Both the position numbers and the translations under genes were made by a program. DNA of 64,000 nucleotides from Streptococcus parasanguinis CC87K (GTDB lineage Bacteria; Bacillota; Bacilli; Lactobacillales; Streptococcaceae): the NCBI RefSeq assembly GCF_000507765.1, contig NZ_KI669401.1, forward strand, positions 682,001 through 746,000. Direction: 5' to 3'. Below are positions 1-8,994 of the stretch, piece by piece (positions within the stretch are counted from its first letter, which is position 1; each line of letters begins with the position of its first letter). The notes under the pieces are model-generated. The model was not told the origin of the DNA. It saw only the letters and a program-made list of their open reading frames with translations, and searched no databases.

Positions 1-14
1 TGTTTCTTGTTCAT
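1..14 (-). CDS. Start of a BMP-family nucleoside-binding lipoprotein (partial)
   Basis: Only the first codons (Met-Asn-Lys-Lys) lie in the window. On the minus strand an AGGAGG ribosome site at about 22-27 precedes the ATG at 14. The gene follows cdd in a pdp-deoC-cdd operon. In streptococci this position is usually held by a PnrA/TmpC-type nucleoside-binding lipoprotein of an ABC transporter, so the product name is inferred from context. The start codon itself is seen directly. Confidence 0.55.
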
Positions 15-89
15 TACTGAACCTCCTAAATTATTGTGCAACATTGTTGCGAAGTATTGAAAGGGTCAAAAGACCGCCTCACAGACCTA

Positions 90-479
90 TTAAGTCAGGT
101 CTGTAAAGGAATATGGAAGTAATTCCTTGACCGTCATCACGACCGTCGATTTATCTTTAGATACTAAGGTTACAGGAAGGTCTGGCTCAAAAAATTCAGC
201 CATGACCTGGCGACAAGCACCACATGGAGAGATGGGCTTTTCTGTTTGCCCGTAGATAATGAGCTCTTGAAACTCACGAGCTCCTTCAGAAACAGCTTTA
301 AAAATGGCTGTCCGTTCTCCACAGTTGGTTAATCCAAAACTAGCATTTTCGATATTGACACCTGTATAGATTTCTCCATCCTTCGTTAGCAGTACAGCTC
401 CAATTGGGAAATGAGAGTAAGGCACATAGGCTTGTTGACTCACTTCAACTGCTAAGTCAATCAACTCAGTAGTCGCCAT
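90..479 (-). CDS. cdd: Cytidine deaminase
   Basis: Hydrolytic deamination of cytidine and deoxycytidine to uridine forms, in cytosolic pyrimidine salvage. The 129-residue length is normal for the tetrameric small class. Zinc-site residues are visible: Cys53 with catalytic Glu55 in NCGERTA, and Cys86 and Cys89 in SPCGAC. The start overlaps the end of deoC by 14 bp, so the two are translationally coupled. Neighbours pdp and deoC carry the products on to base and deoxyribose-phosphate breakdown. Nothing unusual in the sequence. Confidence 0.97.
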   Translation of the reverse strand: MATTELIDLAVEVSQQAYVPYSHFPIGAVLLTKDGEIYTGVNIENASFGLTNCGERTAIFKAVSEGAREFQELIIYGQTEKPISPCGACRQVMAEFFEPDLPVTLVSKDKSTVVMTVKELLPYSFTDLT

Positions 480-1128
480 GAGCCACCTTACCTTCCATGA
501 TGGCTACACCAGAAGAAGTCCCAATACGGGTCGCACCAGCTTCGATAAAAGCAAGAGCATCTTCATAAGAGCGAGCACCACCAGAAGCCTTAACACCCAT
601 GTCGGGTCCAACAGTTTGACGCATTAAGGCCACATCTTCTACCGTTGCTCCTCCAGTTGAGAAGCCAGTTGAAGTCTTCACAAAGTCTGCGCCAGCTAAC
701 TTAGCAATTTGACAAGCAACGATCTTTTCATCATCGGTTAAGAGACAAGTCTCAATGATGACTTTGACCAGCTTATCACCGCTCGCTTCGACTACCGCTT
801 GGATATCTTCCTCAACTAGTGCTAAATTCTTAGACTTAAGAGCCCCGATATTAATGACCATGTCAATCTCATCGGCACCATTTTGAATAGCATTTTTTGT
901 TTCACACGCTTTGACAAAAGGGGTATTTGCTCCCAAAGGAAAACCAATGACGGTACAAACTTTAACGTCTGAATCGCGCAAGCCCTCAGCCGCAAAATTC
1001 ACCCATGTCGGATTCACACAGACACTCGCAAAATCATATGCCTTAGCTTCTTCGATCAATTTTTCGATCTGTTCTTGTTGCGCATCTGGTTTTAAAAGAG
1101 TGTGATCAATATATTTATTTAACTTCAT
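466..1128 (-). CDS. deoC: Deoxyribose-phosphate aldolase
   Basis: Class I aldolase that cleaves 2-deoxyribose-5-phosphate to glyceraldehyde-3-phosphate and acetaldehyde. At 220 residues it is of standard length. Schiff-base Lys151 lies in FVKTSTGFS, the proton-relay Lys180 in GVKASGG, and Asp89 in EIDMV. It sits between pdp (17 bp upstream) and cdd (14-bp overlap), so deoxyribose released from deoxynucleosides can enter glycolysis. Confidence 0.97.
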   Translation of the reverse strand: MKLNKYIDHTLLKPDAQQEQIEKLIEEAKAYDFASVCVNPTWVNFAAEGLRDSDVKVCTVIGFPLGANTPFVKACETKNAIQNGADEIDMVINIGALKSKNLALVEEDIQAVVEASGDKLVKVIIETCLLTDDEKIVACQIAKLAGADFVKTSTGFSTGGATVEDVALMRQTVGPDMGVKASGGARSYEDALAFIEAGATRIGTSSGVAIMEGKVAHGDY

Positions 1129-1145
1129 ACAATCTCCTGAGCTAC

Positions 1146-2423
1146 TTAAGATATTATTTCAATAATTTCTTTAACGCTTTCAGCCCCTTCTAGTATTTTA
1201 ACATTTTTTTTGAATTCTGTAACGCTTTCTTGTGAATTTTTTTCATTCACGAAAATACGAGCAATGCGTTCCCCTTTTTTAACCTGCTCTCCCACTTTTT
1301 TGTCAAATACAATCCCTGTTTCATAATCAAGCGGATCCGATTTGACAGCACGGCCAGCACCAAGTCGCATGGCTAACAGGCCAAATTCCATGGCAGGTAA
1401 AGCTGCAATGACGCCATCTTGATCTGCTGTTACTTCAAGGACCTGATCTACCTTGACGGGACGATGCAAATCCTCTAAGTCTCCACCTTGTGCCAAGACC
1501 ATTTCTTCAAACTTGGCTAAGGCTTGTCCATTGCTCAAGTGTTCATGAATGGCTTCAATCGATTGATCTACATTGGCCAATTTCAACATGATTTGTGCTA
1601 ATTCACAAATAAACTCTGTGACATCAGCACGCCCCTGTCCTTTTAGAATATCCAGGGCTTCCAAAATCTCTAAACGATTGCCAATACTGGTTCCCAAAGG
1701 TTGGCTCATATCTGTAATGACAGCGATTGTCTTGCGCCCTACGGCATTACCGAGATCCACCATGGTACGAGCTAGTTCACGCGCCTCTTCAATGGTCTTC
1801 ATAAAGGCCCCTTCTCCAACGGTGACATCGAGAAGAATGGCATCAGCACCAGCTGCAATTTTCTTACTCATGACGGAGCTAGCAATCAAAGGAATGGTAT
1901 CCACCGTCGCCGTCACGTCCCGAAGAGCATACAAGAGTTTATCTGCTTTTACGAGTTGGTCAGATTGCCCAATGACCGATAAGCCGATCTCTTGCACCTG
2001 CTGGATGAATTCTTCTTGGGAGCGTTCAATTTGGAAGCCTTTAATGGATTCCAACTTATCGATGGTTCCACCTGTGTGGCCTAAGCCACGACCGCTCATT
2101 TTAGCAACTGGCACTCCGAAACTTGCAACCAAAGGCACTAAGACCAAGGTTACCTTATCGCCGACACCGCCAGTCGAGTGCTTATCAACCTTAATCCCTG
2201 GAATTGCTGACAGATCAAACTGTTGCCCCGTTTGGACCATCTTCATGGTCATATGAGAAATTTCTTCCGTCGTCATCCCTTTAAAATAAACGGCCATAGC
2301 AAAAGCAGACATTTGATAATCTGGTACTGTTCCAGCCACATAGCCCTCAATCAGCCATTCAATTTCTTCCTTGTTTAAGGCAAGACCATCTCTTTTTTTC
2401 TGAATGATATCTACTGCTCTCAT
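1146..2423 (-). CDS. pdp: Pyrimidine-nucleoside phosphorylase
   Basis: Phosphorolysis of uridine, thymidine and deoxyuridine to base and (deoxy)ribose-1-phosphate. The 425-residue protein has the family signature: a [10 protein letters not shown] phosphate-binding stretch near residue 82 followed by [12 protein letters not shown]. The C-terminal alpha/beta domain (about 335-425) is complete. Its ATG overlaps the stop of the upstream methyltransferase gene by 4 bp (ATGA), so both sit in one operon. Plain Pdp is preferred over thymidine phosphorylase because of the Firmicute context. Confidence 0.95.
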   Translation of the reverse strand: MRAVDIIQKKRDGLALNKEEIEWLIEGYVAGTVPDYQMSAFAMAVYFKGMTTEEISHMTMKMVQTGQQFDLSAIPGIKVDKHSTGGVGDKVTLVLVPLVASFGVPVAKMSGRGLGHTGGTIDKLESIKGFQIERSQEEFIQQVQEIGLSVIGQSDQLVKADKLLYALRDVTATVDTIPLIASSVMSKKIAAGADAILLDVTVGEGAFMKTIEEARELARTMVDLGNAVGRKTIAVITDMSQPLGTSIGNRLEILEALDILKGQGRADVTEFICELAQIMLKLANVDQSIEAIHEHLSNGQALAKFEEMVLAQGGDLEDLHRPVKVDQVLEVTADQDGVIAALPAMEFGLLAMRLGAGRAVKSDPLDYETGIVFDKKVGEQVKKGERIARIFVNEKNSQESVTEFKKNVKILEGAESVKEIIEIIS

Positions 2424-3013
2424 GATTCTTTCTCACTTCTTAAAATATAATAGCCTTTGTCTTTTTTTACGGTCTCACAATTGCCAAACGTCTCTTCCAT
2501 CTTGGCCTTAGCGCTCGGAGCTCCTTGTTTTTTCTGAATGACAATGGTCAAATCTCCACCTGGTTTCAAATGTTCAAAACTACCAGTGATCACTTGGTGA
2601 ACCACTTTCTTACCAGCTCGGATCGGCGGATTACTGATCACATGGTCAAAAAACCCTTCTACTGCTTCATAGACATCCGAAGAAAAGATCTGAGCTTCCA
2701 CGCCATTTCGGCTGGCATTTTTCTTAGCCAAGTCCAGTGCCCGCTCATTGACATCGACCATGGTCACTGCAACTCCCTGGGCTTTAGCTAGAGAGAGGCC
2801 GATTGGTCCATAGCCACAGCCAACATCAAGGACACTTTCTCCTTCTTGAAAATCCAGGGTTGATAAGAGCACCTGACTTCCATAGTCAATCATTTTTTTA
2901 CTAAAGACGCCGGCGTCCGTATAGAAATTCATCTTTTGCCCCAATAAAACAACAGCCAGATCATGAATATCATGGGCTGCATCTGGGTTTACATCGAAAT
3001 ACATTTTACTCAT
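2420..3013 (-). CDS. Class I SAM-dependent methyltransferase, RsmC-like
   Basis: Small methyltransferase of 197 residues. The SAM-binding motif VLDVGCGYGPIG lies at about 61-72 and the catalytic-type NPPI motif, used by N-methyltransferases on bases, at about 128-131. It resembles the C-terminal half of 16S rRNA G1207 methyltransferase RsmC, but the substrate is not shown. First gene of the pdp-deoC-cdd operon, as in other streptococci. No ribosome-binding site precedes the ATG at 3013, and a -10 box ends 6 nt before it, so the mRNA may be leaderless; Met4 is an alternative start. Confidence 0.85.
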   Translation of the reverse strand: MSKMYFDVNPDAAHDIHDLAVVLLGQKMNFYTDAGVFSKKMIDYGSQVLLSTLDFQEGESVLDVGCGYGPIGLSLAKAQGVAVTMVDVNERALDLAKKNASRNGVEAQIFSSDVYEAVEGFFDHVISNPPIRAGKKVVHQVITGSFEHLKPGGDLTIVIQKKQGAPSAKAKMEETFGNCETVKKDKGYYILRSEKES

Positions 3014-3019
3014 AAGGTT

Positions 3020-3048
3020 ATTTTATCATAATTCACTCCTTTTTTAAA
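3020..3048 (-). promoter_or_regulatory. Promoter of the methyltransferase-pdp-deoC-cdd operon
   Basis: On the minus strand TTTAAA (3043-3048) is followed after 17 nt by TAAAAT (3020-3025), with TG just before the -10. Only 6 nt separate the -10 box from the ATG, so transcription would begin at or next to the start codon. It lies back to back with the coaA promoter. Confidence 0.5.
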
Positions 3049-3051
3049 TCG

Positions 3052-3080
3052 TTTACATGACCTCTAAAAATTGGTATACT
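3052..3080 (+). promoter_or_regulatory. coaA promoter
   Basis: TTTACA (3052-3057), 17-nt spacer, TATACT (3075-3080) with TG two bases ahead (extended -10). The expected start of transcription is about 3087, giving a short leader that includes the AGGAG ribosome site before coaA. Confidence 0.75.
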
Positions 3081-3103
3081 AAAGACTACAATAGGAGTGA
3101 CAT

Positions 3104-4024
3104 ATGGACAAAGAATTTCTACATTTTGAAAAAATTAATCGGGAAACGTGGCAAAATTTGCACCGCAAAACCACCCCACCTCTCTCTCAAACAGAGCTCA
3201 ATTCTATTAAAAGTTTTAACGACCGCATCAACCTCCAGGATGTACGTGACGTCTACCTGCCTTTGACAAACCTGATTGGAATCTACAAGCGTTCCAAAGA
3301 AGATTTGGCCTTCTCAAAAGGTATTTTTCTTCAAAAAACGAGTGAACGCCAACCCTTTATCATTGGAGTTTCAGGGAGTGTTGCTGTTGGGAAATCGACC
3401 ACTAGCCGTCTCCTTCAAATCCTGCTGTCACGAACCTTCGAAGGCTCGACAGTAGAATTGGTGACAACAGATGGCTTCCTCTATCCAAATGCTATCTTAA
3501 AAGAACAAGAGATCCTCAATCGAAAAGGATTTCCAGAAAGCTATGATATGGAATTGCTCCTTGATTTTCTTAATCAAATCAAAAACAACAAGAGCGTAGA
3601 AATCCCTGTCTATTCCCACGAAATATACGATATTGTTCCAGATGAGAAGCAAACCATTTTACCAGCTGATTTTGTCATTGTAGAAGGGATCAATGTCTTT
3701 CAAAATCCGCAAAATGACAGTCTCTATATGACCGATTTCTTTGATTTTTCGATCTATGTGGATGCCGCGGTCAACGATATCGAATCTTGGTATATCGATC
3801 GCTTCCAAAAACTCCTTGCATTAGCTCAGAATGATCCCAATAACTACTACTATCGATTTACAGAGCAACCCCTAGAAGAAGTTTTAAGCATGGCCCATCA
3901 GGTCTGGGAATCCATTAATTTAGTCAACTTGCAACATTACATCCAACCAACCAGAAATCGAGCTGATCTGATTCTCCATAAGGCAACCAACCATGAAATT
4001 GACGAAATTTATCTCAAACGCTAG
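3104..4024 (+). CDS. coaA: Pantothenate kinase, type I
   Basis: ATP-dependent phosphorylation of pantothenate, the first step of coenzyme A synthesis. At 306 residues it has the usual length of the bacterial CoaA family. The P-loop [15 protein letters not shown] lies at about residues 87-101, and the TTDGFLYPN stretch around 125 is characteristic of the family. AGGAG precedes the ATG at an ideal distance. Divergent from the pdp operon and followed by rpsT. Confidence 0.96.
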   Translation: MDKEFLHFEKINRETWQNLHRKTTPPLSQTELNSIKSFNDRINLQDVRDVYLPLTNLIGIYKRSKEDLAFSKGIFLQKTSERQPFIIGVSGSVAVGKSTTSRLLQILLSRTFEGSTVELVTTDGFLYPNAILKEQEILNRKGFPESYDMELLLDFLNQIKNNKSVEIPVYSHEIYDIVPDEKQTILPADFVIVEGINVFQNPQNDSLYMTDFFDFSIYVDAAVNDIESWYIDRFQKLLALAQNDPNNYYYRFTEQPLEEVLSMAHQVWESINLVNLQHYIQPTRNRADLILHKATNHEIDEIYLKR

Positions 4025-4073
4025 AGAAAATGGCCTGTTAACGGTACTTTTTTAAGGAAAAGCTATTTTAGGC

Positions 4074-4102
4074 TTGTCAAATCTTAACTTTTCATATATA
4101 AT
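4074..4102 (+). promoter_or_regulatory. rpsT promoter
   Basis: TTGTCA (4074-4079), 17-nt spacer, TATAAT (4097-4102). Strong match, fitting a ribosomal protein gene. Confidence 0.8.
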
Positions 4103-4135
4103 GAGATAGTTAGATTATCAATGGAGGTGAATAAC

Positions 4136-4369
4136 TTGGCAAACATTAAATCAGCTATCAAACGCGCTGAATTGAACGTTAAACAAAACGAAAAAAACTC
4201 AGCTCAAAAATCAGCTATGCGTACTGCAATCAAAGCTTTTGAAGCAAACCCATCTGAAGAACTTTACCGCGCTGCTAGCTCAGCTATCGATAAAGCAGAA
4301 ACTAAAGGTTTGATCCACAAGAACAAAGCTAGCCGTGATAAAGCACGTCTTGCAGCGAAACTTGGTTAA
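4136..4369 (+). CDS. rpsT: 30S ribosomal protein S20
   Basis: Primary 16S rRNA-binding protein of the small subunit, 77 residues, lysine and alanine rich ([13 protein letters not shown] start). The start chosen is TTG at 4136, not the in-frame ATG at 4121: the ATG lies inside the ribosome site (GGAGGTG, 4123-4129), whereas TTG follows it by 6 nt and gives the canonical N-terminus. The gene has its own promoter and terminator. Confidence 0.96.
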   Translation: MANIKSAIKRAELNVKQNEKNSAQKSAMRTAIKAFEANPSEELYRAASSAIDKAETKGLIHKNKASRDKARLAAKLG

Positions 4370-4389
4370 TCAAGAACAGCATAAAAATC

Positions 4390-4410
4390 AAGCTCTCCGG
4401 AGCTTTTTTT
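4390..4410 (+). terminator. rpsT terminator
   Basis: Hairpin AAGCTC-TCCG-GAGCTT followed by a run of T (to 4410). Confidence 0.9.
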
Positions 4411-4435
4411 GTGCCTAAATTTTTGAGAGGTGCTT

Positions 4436-4945
4436 ATGAAAATCGTTATTATCGGCTATTCTGGATCTGGAAAATCTACCTTGGCTGAAAACTTAGCTCG
4501 CTACTACTCCATTCCCAAGCTCCATATGGACACCCTTCAATTTCAACCGGGCTGGATAGACAGTGACCGGGATTGGATGGAGAAAGAGATGAGACAGTTT
4601 CTCAGCGATCATAGAGACTGGGTCATTGATGGCAATTACTCTTGGTGCTGCTATGAGGAAAGAATGGAGCAAGCGGACCAGATTATCTTTCTCAACTTCT
4701 CTCGTTGGAACTGCCTCTTTAGAGGCTGGAAACGATACCGCCGTTATAAAGGCCGAGTCCGTGAGAGTATGGCGGCAGGTTGCCCCGAACGCTTTGACTG
4801 GGAATTCATCCGTTGGATCCTTTGGGACGGTCGAACTAAGAAGGCCAAAGAAAGGTATCGAAATATCCGTTCTACCTATCCCGATAAATTCATCTCTCTC
4901 AAGAATCAAAAAGAGCTAGATGCATTTCTAAAAACAATACAATAA
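4436..4945 (+). CDS. P-loop nucleoside kinase-like protein (DNA topology modulation/FlaR-like)
   Basis: A 169-residue single-domain NTPase with Walker A GYSGSGKSTLA at the N-terminus and the region WVIDGNYSW typical of proteins annotated as topology modulation protein FlaR, a family close to adenylate/shikimate kinases. Substrate unknown. ATG at 4436 is favoured over GTG at 4430 because AGAGG lies the right distance upstream of the ATG. Follows rpsT on the same strand but after a terminator. Confidence 0.8.
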   Translation: MKIVIIGYSGSGKSTLAENLARYYSIPKLHMDTLQFQPGWIDSDRDWMEKEMRQFLSDHRDWVIDGNYSWCCYEERMEQADQIIFLNFSRWNCLFRGWKRYRRYKGRVRESMAAGCPERFDWEFIRWILWDGRTKKAKERYRNIRSTYPDKFISLKNQKELDAFLKTIQ

Positions 4946-4976
4946 AAAAGGTTGGGATTAAAATCCCAGCCTTTTC
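4946..4976. terminator. Bidirectional terminator between converging genes
   Basis: Hairpin GGTTGGGAT-TAAA-ATCCCAGCC with A-run on the left and T-run on the right, so it can serve both the kinase-like gene (plus) and the carboxypeptidase gene (minus). Confidence 0.85.
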
Positions 4977-5756
4977 TTATTTATCAACGTAATCTCCGCC
5001 GGTGAAGCCATAGTATTCTTCCAGACTCAAGCCTGAATCAGCGATATCTTGTGCTTCTTTTCCGATATAGCGGAGATGCCAGCTTTCTGGCATGTAGCCT
5101 GTTACTTTTTCTTTTCCTTCTTGGTATCGAACCACAAAGCCATATTTAGCAGCATTCTTGAGCAACCACTTACTTGGTCCAGGTTCAGTTACCAAATTAG
5201 CACTGGTATCGATCAAATCAAAGGCCAAACCAGTTTGGTGTTCACTATAGCCCGGTCTTGCGGAATAACGATCTGCGGCTTCTTGACCATCTTGATTGAC
5301 ATAGTTTTGATAGAGTCCAACTTGGGTATCGTAGCTACGAAAACCACTATATTGGTCACTGATCGGATAACCCTCTGCCTGCATGGCTGCGATCAATTCA
5401 TGAAGGGCCGAAACAGCTTCAGGATCTTCACCTGGGTTAAAGTCCGGCGCCAAAGGATAATGTTTGTTGGCGATCATCACCTCACCATATTTCCCTTTAA
5501 CACTATAGTAAGAACCATTGTAGCTGACACCAGAGTCCACTTTCACATCTGACTTACCAGTTTTTGACGACTCTTCTTTGCCAGTCTCTTTTGATGGATT
5601 CTTTGCTGAAGACATTTCTTTGGAAGACTTGGTTTGCTTTTGTTTGGTTTCTTCTTTTGCAGAAGATTTAGAACTAGTGGATTGAGATTGGGAGCAAGCT
5701 GTCAGGGTTAACAAGGCAACTGTCACCAACGTTAATTTGGAAAATCTTGCTTTCAT
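4977..5756 (-). CDS. D-alanyl-D-alanine carboxypeptidase lipoprotein, VanY/LdcB type
   Basis: Zinc peptidase that trims peptidoglycan stem peptides outside the membrane. It is a 259-residue precursor with a signal peptide and lipobox LTAC (Cys21), then a Ser/Lys-rich linker to about residue 75. The catalytic domain shows GFRSYDTQ, SARPGYSEHQTGLAFD and ESWHLRYIG, which hold the His/Asp/His zinc ligands and catalytic Glu. LdcB (L,D-carboxypeptidase) is the closest streptococcal relative, so the true stem-peptide bond is uncertain. It starts 11 bp after a TcaA-like gene, probably in the same operon. Confidence 0.9.
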   Translation of the reverse strand: MKARFSKLTLVTVALLTLTACSQSQSTSSKSSAKEETKQKQTKSSKEMSSAKNPSKETGKEESSKTGKSDVKVDSGVSYNGSYYSVKGKYGEVMIANKHYPLAPDFNPGEDPEAVSALHELIAAMQAEGYPISDQYSGFRSYDTQVGLYQNYVNQDGQEAADRYSARPGYSEHQTGLAFDLIDTSANLVTEPGPSKWLLKNAAKYGFVVRYQEGKEKVTGYMPESWHLRYIGKEAQDIADSGLSLEEYYGFTGGDYVDK

Positions 5757-5766
5757 GGGGAATCTC

Positions 5767-7554
5767 CTATGATTCTTTTGTTACGACAATATCCGTGATC
5801 ACATAACTTGCACCTACTTTTTTCAAGGTGTAGGTCTTGTACTTGCGATTTTGTGAATCTGGATGACTATCTGTATAATGCACGGTAAAGTCTTCATAAG
5901 TCTTGATGGTCACCACACCATTTTCTTCAGTGACACTTTGAATATCCAAAGCTCCTGGAGTATAGTAGTCAATTTTAGCCTTTCGAACACCATCACCCGT
6001 TGTGAATTCAACCATGTCTTTGTAGGCTTGACTTTGCGTGTCATAGTATTTAGAGTAGGTGTTATTTCGATTTGAAACTGAGCTAAAGACAGCATCGCGG
6101 TACTCTTTCAAGAATTCTTCTGCCAGGGTCCGATTTTGTTCTTCTTTGGCTGCTTGCGCTTTCTTAGCATCTTGAGCACTCTTGAAGCGTTTTAAAGTAT
6201 CTTTGGCTAGTTTGAGTTCGATCGGATCGTTTTCACCCTCTTCAATCGTCACCTTAGCCTTTTCGGTTGTGTAGGTTTCCCCATTCATATTGAAAACGGC
6301 ATGCACTTCAATTTCTTGATAAGGGATGCTGTCTACTTCAAAGGTCGTGCTAGTGCCAACTTCTTTACCGTTGACCACAACCTTCACATCCATTGGGTTT
6401 TCAACTTCATCTGGGAACTCAACTTCTAAATTGCGTTTTTCAGAATTCAACTGCAATTCTAAGTTATTCTTCGTTGCTTTTTTAGGATTGAGATGGATCT
6501 TAGAAGTGACATTTCCGACTTCTGTTTTAGCAGTCAATTCCATTTCTTTTGTATTATAATGGAAAGAATCAAGATCTGTCACTGCATCTTTCTTCAAGGT
6601 CACGGTTTTATTAGCAGCCACTTTGAGTTTGGCTTGGTCCAAATTGGTCTTGACCTTGACTTGCACTGGATAGCTGGCCACACGGTATTCTTGGAAGATT
6701 CCAAATTTCTTGTCCGCCTTTTCCAAACCAAAGATCTTGTTACCAGATTTATCCGTATAGCTGCCTTCTCCACCATTATCGATGATCTTGTTCAATTCTG
6801 TGCCAATATCGACTCCTTGATCTTCCATGCTGGTGATCAAGCTTTCGGCTTCATCCTTTGTCCATTTATCGTTATCAGTTGAAAGCAGGCCTGCTGCTTC
6901 ACGATAATCCTTGGTGTCCACTGCCTTGATGAATTTATCTGCAGTCACTTCGACACGTGTTGTAGACTGGAAGTAAAAGAAGGCTGCTACCAAAGCGATC
7001 ACAAGAACAGCAAGGGCAGAAATAATCCCAATTTTCTTCTTAGAAAGTTTCTTCCCACTCTTCGTTTTAGGAACCTTTGGTTTTTTCTGAGCTGGACTTG
7101 CCTCTGTGAAGGTTGATCCCTCAAAGACCTGCGTTTGCTCAGTAGCAAGTGGAGCCGTGTACTCTTGAGTAGGCTGTTGAGGGACATATTTCTGTGTTTC
7201 TTCAGTTGAATCTGGGTTCGTAAATTCTGCTTCAGGAACAGGTCCTACAAAAAACTCGAAGTTTTGACTTTTAGCCGCGGTAAATTCTTCTGCACTTGGC
7301 TTGCGGCCATAGGTTTCTTCAAAATGTTGCAACCAAGCCTGACGAGCTGCTAGAAGTGGATCGACATTCTTCACTTCTTCAACTGGTTCAACCACTGGTT
7401 CCTCGACAGGAGCGACTTCCTCAGATTGTGCATTTCCTGCGATAGACTGAATTTGTTTCAAATCAAATCCACAAGCTTTCCCAGCCATAAACTCTTCTGG
7501 TGACGGTTTGCGACCGATCACTTTTTCAAATAATTCAACCCATTTCTTTTGCAT
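5767..7554 (-). CDS. TcaA-like membrane-anchored protein with duplicated N-terminal module
   Basis: A 595-residue protein. Two copies of a ~30-residue module of type W..lFE...GRKPSpEEF lie at about 4-35 and 82-115, joined by Pro/Glu/Thr-rich linkers. A basic stretch and one transmembrane helix (IGIISALAVLVIALVAAFF) lie at about 185-205. A large extracellular part resembles the repeated domains of staphylococcal TcaA/YvbJ-like proteins (TADKFIKAVDTKDYREAAGLL). In TcaA the cytoplasmic N-terminus is a zinc ribbon; here the module replaces it. Start at 7554 is chosen for its GAGGGAGAAGAG ribosome site; an upstream ATG at 7572 overlaps that site. Envelope role inferred. Confidence 0.75.
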   Translation of the reverse strand: MQKKWVELFEKVIGRKPSPEEFMAGKACGFDLKQIQSIAGNAQSEEVAPVEEPVVEPVEEVKNVDPLLAARQAWLQHFEETYGRKPSAEEFTAAKSQNFEFFVGPVPEAEFTNPDSTEETQKYVPQQPTQEYTAPLATEQTQVFEGSTFTEASPAQKKPKVPKTKSGKKLSKKKIGIISALAVLVIALVAAFFYFQSTTRVEVTADKFIKAVDTKDYREAAGLLSTDNDKWTKDEAESLITSMEDQGVDIGTELNKIIDNGGEGSYTDKSGNKIFGLEKADKKFGIFQEYRVASYPVQVKVKTNLDQAKLKVAANKTVTLKKDAVTDLDSFHYNTKEMELTAKTEVGNVTSKIHLNPKKATKNNLELQLNSEKRNLEVEFPDEVENPMDVKVVVNGKEVGTSTTFEVDSIPYQEIEVHAVFNMNGETYTTEKAKVTIEEGENDPIELKLAKDTLKRFKSAQDAKKAQAAKEEQNRTLAEEFLKEYRDAVFSSVSNRNNTYSKYYDTQSQAYKDMVEFTTGDGVRKAKIDYYTPGALDIQSVTEENGVVTIKTYEDFTVHYTDSHPDSQNRKYKTYTLKKVGASYVITDIVVTKES

Positions 7555-7620
7555 GGATCTCTTCTCCCTCATTATAAAATAGGGAAAGTGGGTTCCCCCA
7601 CCTTCCGTTTTGTGATATTG

Positions 7621-8856
7621 TTAGAATCCAAAGTTAGAGAAATTTGGAGCACTTGGAATAAATCCTACGGCTACTTGTTCTAAAATACGAGCATTCACAT
7701 AAATGACAAAGATGGCAATGAGAAGCAAGACAACAGATGATGCTACTAGAAGCAAGAATTTATCTGCTTTAAAACTTGTCTTATTCAATCCTTGATGAAC
7801 GACATAGCATGTTCCAACAAAGAACAAGAAGAAAATAAGGAAGTTTACAAAGCCATAAAATTCATAAACTTTTACAAGACCTACTAAGAAAGCAAGAAGG
7901 GCAAGTGGCAAAGTGTAAACAGACAAACGTCCAAACTCTTCAAATGAACGACCGTAACTGTATTCCTTATCTTGAAGAACCACACGACGAACAAAGAATC
8001 CAGCTACTTGGAAGGCGTAAACGCTAAAGAATAGGGAAATCAATGTCAACATAAAGGCACGGAAATCCATTCCATAACCACCTGTAGCTCCACTAGCTGT
8101 GAAGAAAGTTGATAGGGTCAAGACAAAAGCAGTCAAGACATACTGTAAAATTCCGTTAAGAGCTTTTGGATTTTCTACAGCCGTTGGACGTTTCAAAGCT
8201 GAAAGGAACCAATTCCAGTAACCACCAACGGCTACACCAAATTGACTTGGTTGGGCAGGATAAGGTTGCCCTGGTTGACCTTGGTAAGGAGCTTGTTGAT
8301 AAGCTGCTTGAGTAGGTTGTTGGTAGGCTTGTTGTGGAGCTTGTTGGAAAGCAGGTCCATTCGCTGGAGCAGCTTGAGGGGCCGGTTCTTGAACTGGAGC
8401 TGCTACTGGTTCTTCAACAGGTGCAGTTGGTGCTGCGACAAACTCTGGAGCTTGAGGAGCTGCTACTGGTTCTTCTGTAGGTGCAGTTGGTGCTGCGACA
8501 AATTCTGAAGCTTGAGGAGCTGCTACTGGTTCTTCAATAGGTGCAGTTGGTGCTGCGACAAACTCTGGAGCTTGAGGAGCTGCTACTGGTTCTTCTGCAG
8601 GAGCTGCTGGTGCTGCAACAAACTCTGGAGCTTGAGGAGCTGCTGGCGCTGCAACAAACTCTGGGGCTTGTGGAGCAGCAACTGGTTCTTCCACAGGTGC
8701 AGTTGGTGCTGCGACAAATTCTGGGGCTTGTGGGGTTTCTGGAACCACTACTTCTTCTTGAAATTCTCCTGCAGCCAGTGCTTGAGCAATTTCTTCTGCA
8801 CTAGCAGAACGACCATTTACGGCTTCGAAATAATCCAGCCAATCTTGTTTTGACAT
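7621..8856 (-). CDS. Pro/Ala-repeat membrane protein sharing the N-terminal module
   Basis: A 411-residue protein. Residues 4-33 form the same module as in the downstream gene (WLDYFEAVNGRSASAEEI). Residues about 38-155 are tandem 20-residue repeats of type EFVAAPTAPVEEPVAAPQAP encoded by a 60-bp repeat. A Gln/Pro-rich tract follows to about 205. The C-terminal half has about five hydrophobic segments (DUF6574-like integral membrane domain, 225-400). No catalytic motif is seen. First gene of an apparent operon with the TcaA-like protein and the carboxypeptidase; function unknown, probably envelope related. Confidence 0.75.
   Translation of the reverse strand: MSKQDWLDYFEAVNGRSASAEEIAQALAAGEFQEEVVVPETPQAPEFVAAPTAPVEEPVAAPQAPEFVAAPAAPQAPEFVAAPAAPAEEPVAAPQAPEFVAAPTAPIEEPVAAPQASEFVAAPTAPTEEPVAAPQAPEFVAAPTAPVEEPVAAPVQEPAPQAAPANGPAFQQAPQQAYQQPTQAAYQQAPYQGQPGQPYPAQPSQFGVAVGGYWNWFLSALKRPTAVENPKALNGILQYVLTAFVLTLSTFFTASGATGGYGMDFRAFMLTLISLFFSVYAFQVAGFFVRRVVLQDKEYSYGRSFEEFGRLSVYTLPLALLAFLVGLVKVYEFYGFVNFLIFFLFFVGTCYVVHQGLNKTSFKADKFLLLVASSVVLLLIAIFVIYVNARILEQVAVGFIPSAPNFSNFGF
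8395..8740 (+). repeat. 60-bp coding minisatellite
   Basis: Near-identical 60-bp units repeat in exact register from about 8399 to 8638 (four units), followed by shorter and shuffled units to about 8740. Each unit encodes 20 residues of the Pro/Ala repeat on the minus strand. Single-base differences between units suggest recent expansion and homogenisation. Confidence 0.95.
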
Positions 8857-8890
8857 AATGAATCTCCTTAACTATTGTTTATACTAGGGT

Positions 8891-8919
8891 ATTATACAAA
8901 ATTTCTGAACCATTTTCAA
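8891..8919 (-). promoter_or_regulatory. Promoter of the repeat-protein operon
   Basis: Minus strand TTGAAA (8914-8919), 17-nt spacer, TATAAT (8891-8896). AAGGAG precedes the ATG at 8856. Confidence 0.75.
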
Positions 8920-8994
8920 TGAAAGACTGGAAAATCCCTGTAATATCTTTTGAAAAACATACAAATTCTACTCATTTTTAGAAATTAGTAAAGA

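Noticed and set aside
1573..2256. 227-codon open frame on the plus strand
   Set aside because: It is antisense to pdp, which has clear family motifs; the plus-frame product has no recognisable domain.
4121..4135. ATG start for rpsT
   Set aside because: The codon lies in the ribosome-binding site; TTG at 4136 gives the conserved N-terminus and correct spacing.
4953..4976. Short copy of R1 at the end of the carboxypeptidase gene
   Set aside because: It shares only the GGTTGGGAT-type terminator stem; the R1 central part is missing.
8395..8740. Regular repeats that could suggest a CRISPR array
   Set aside because: Units are contiguous 60-bp repeats without unique spacers and encode a Pro/Ala repeat in a long open frame.
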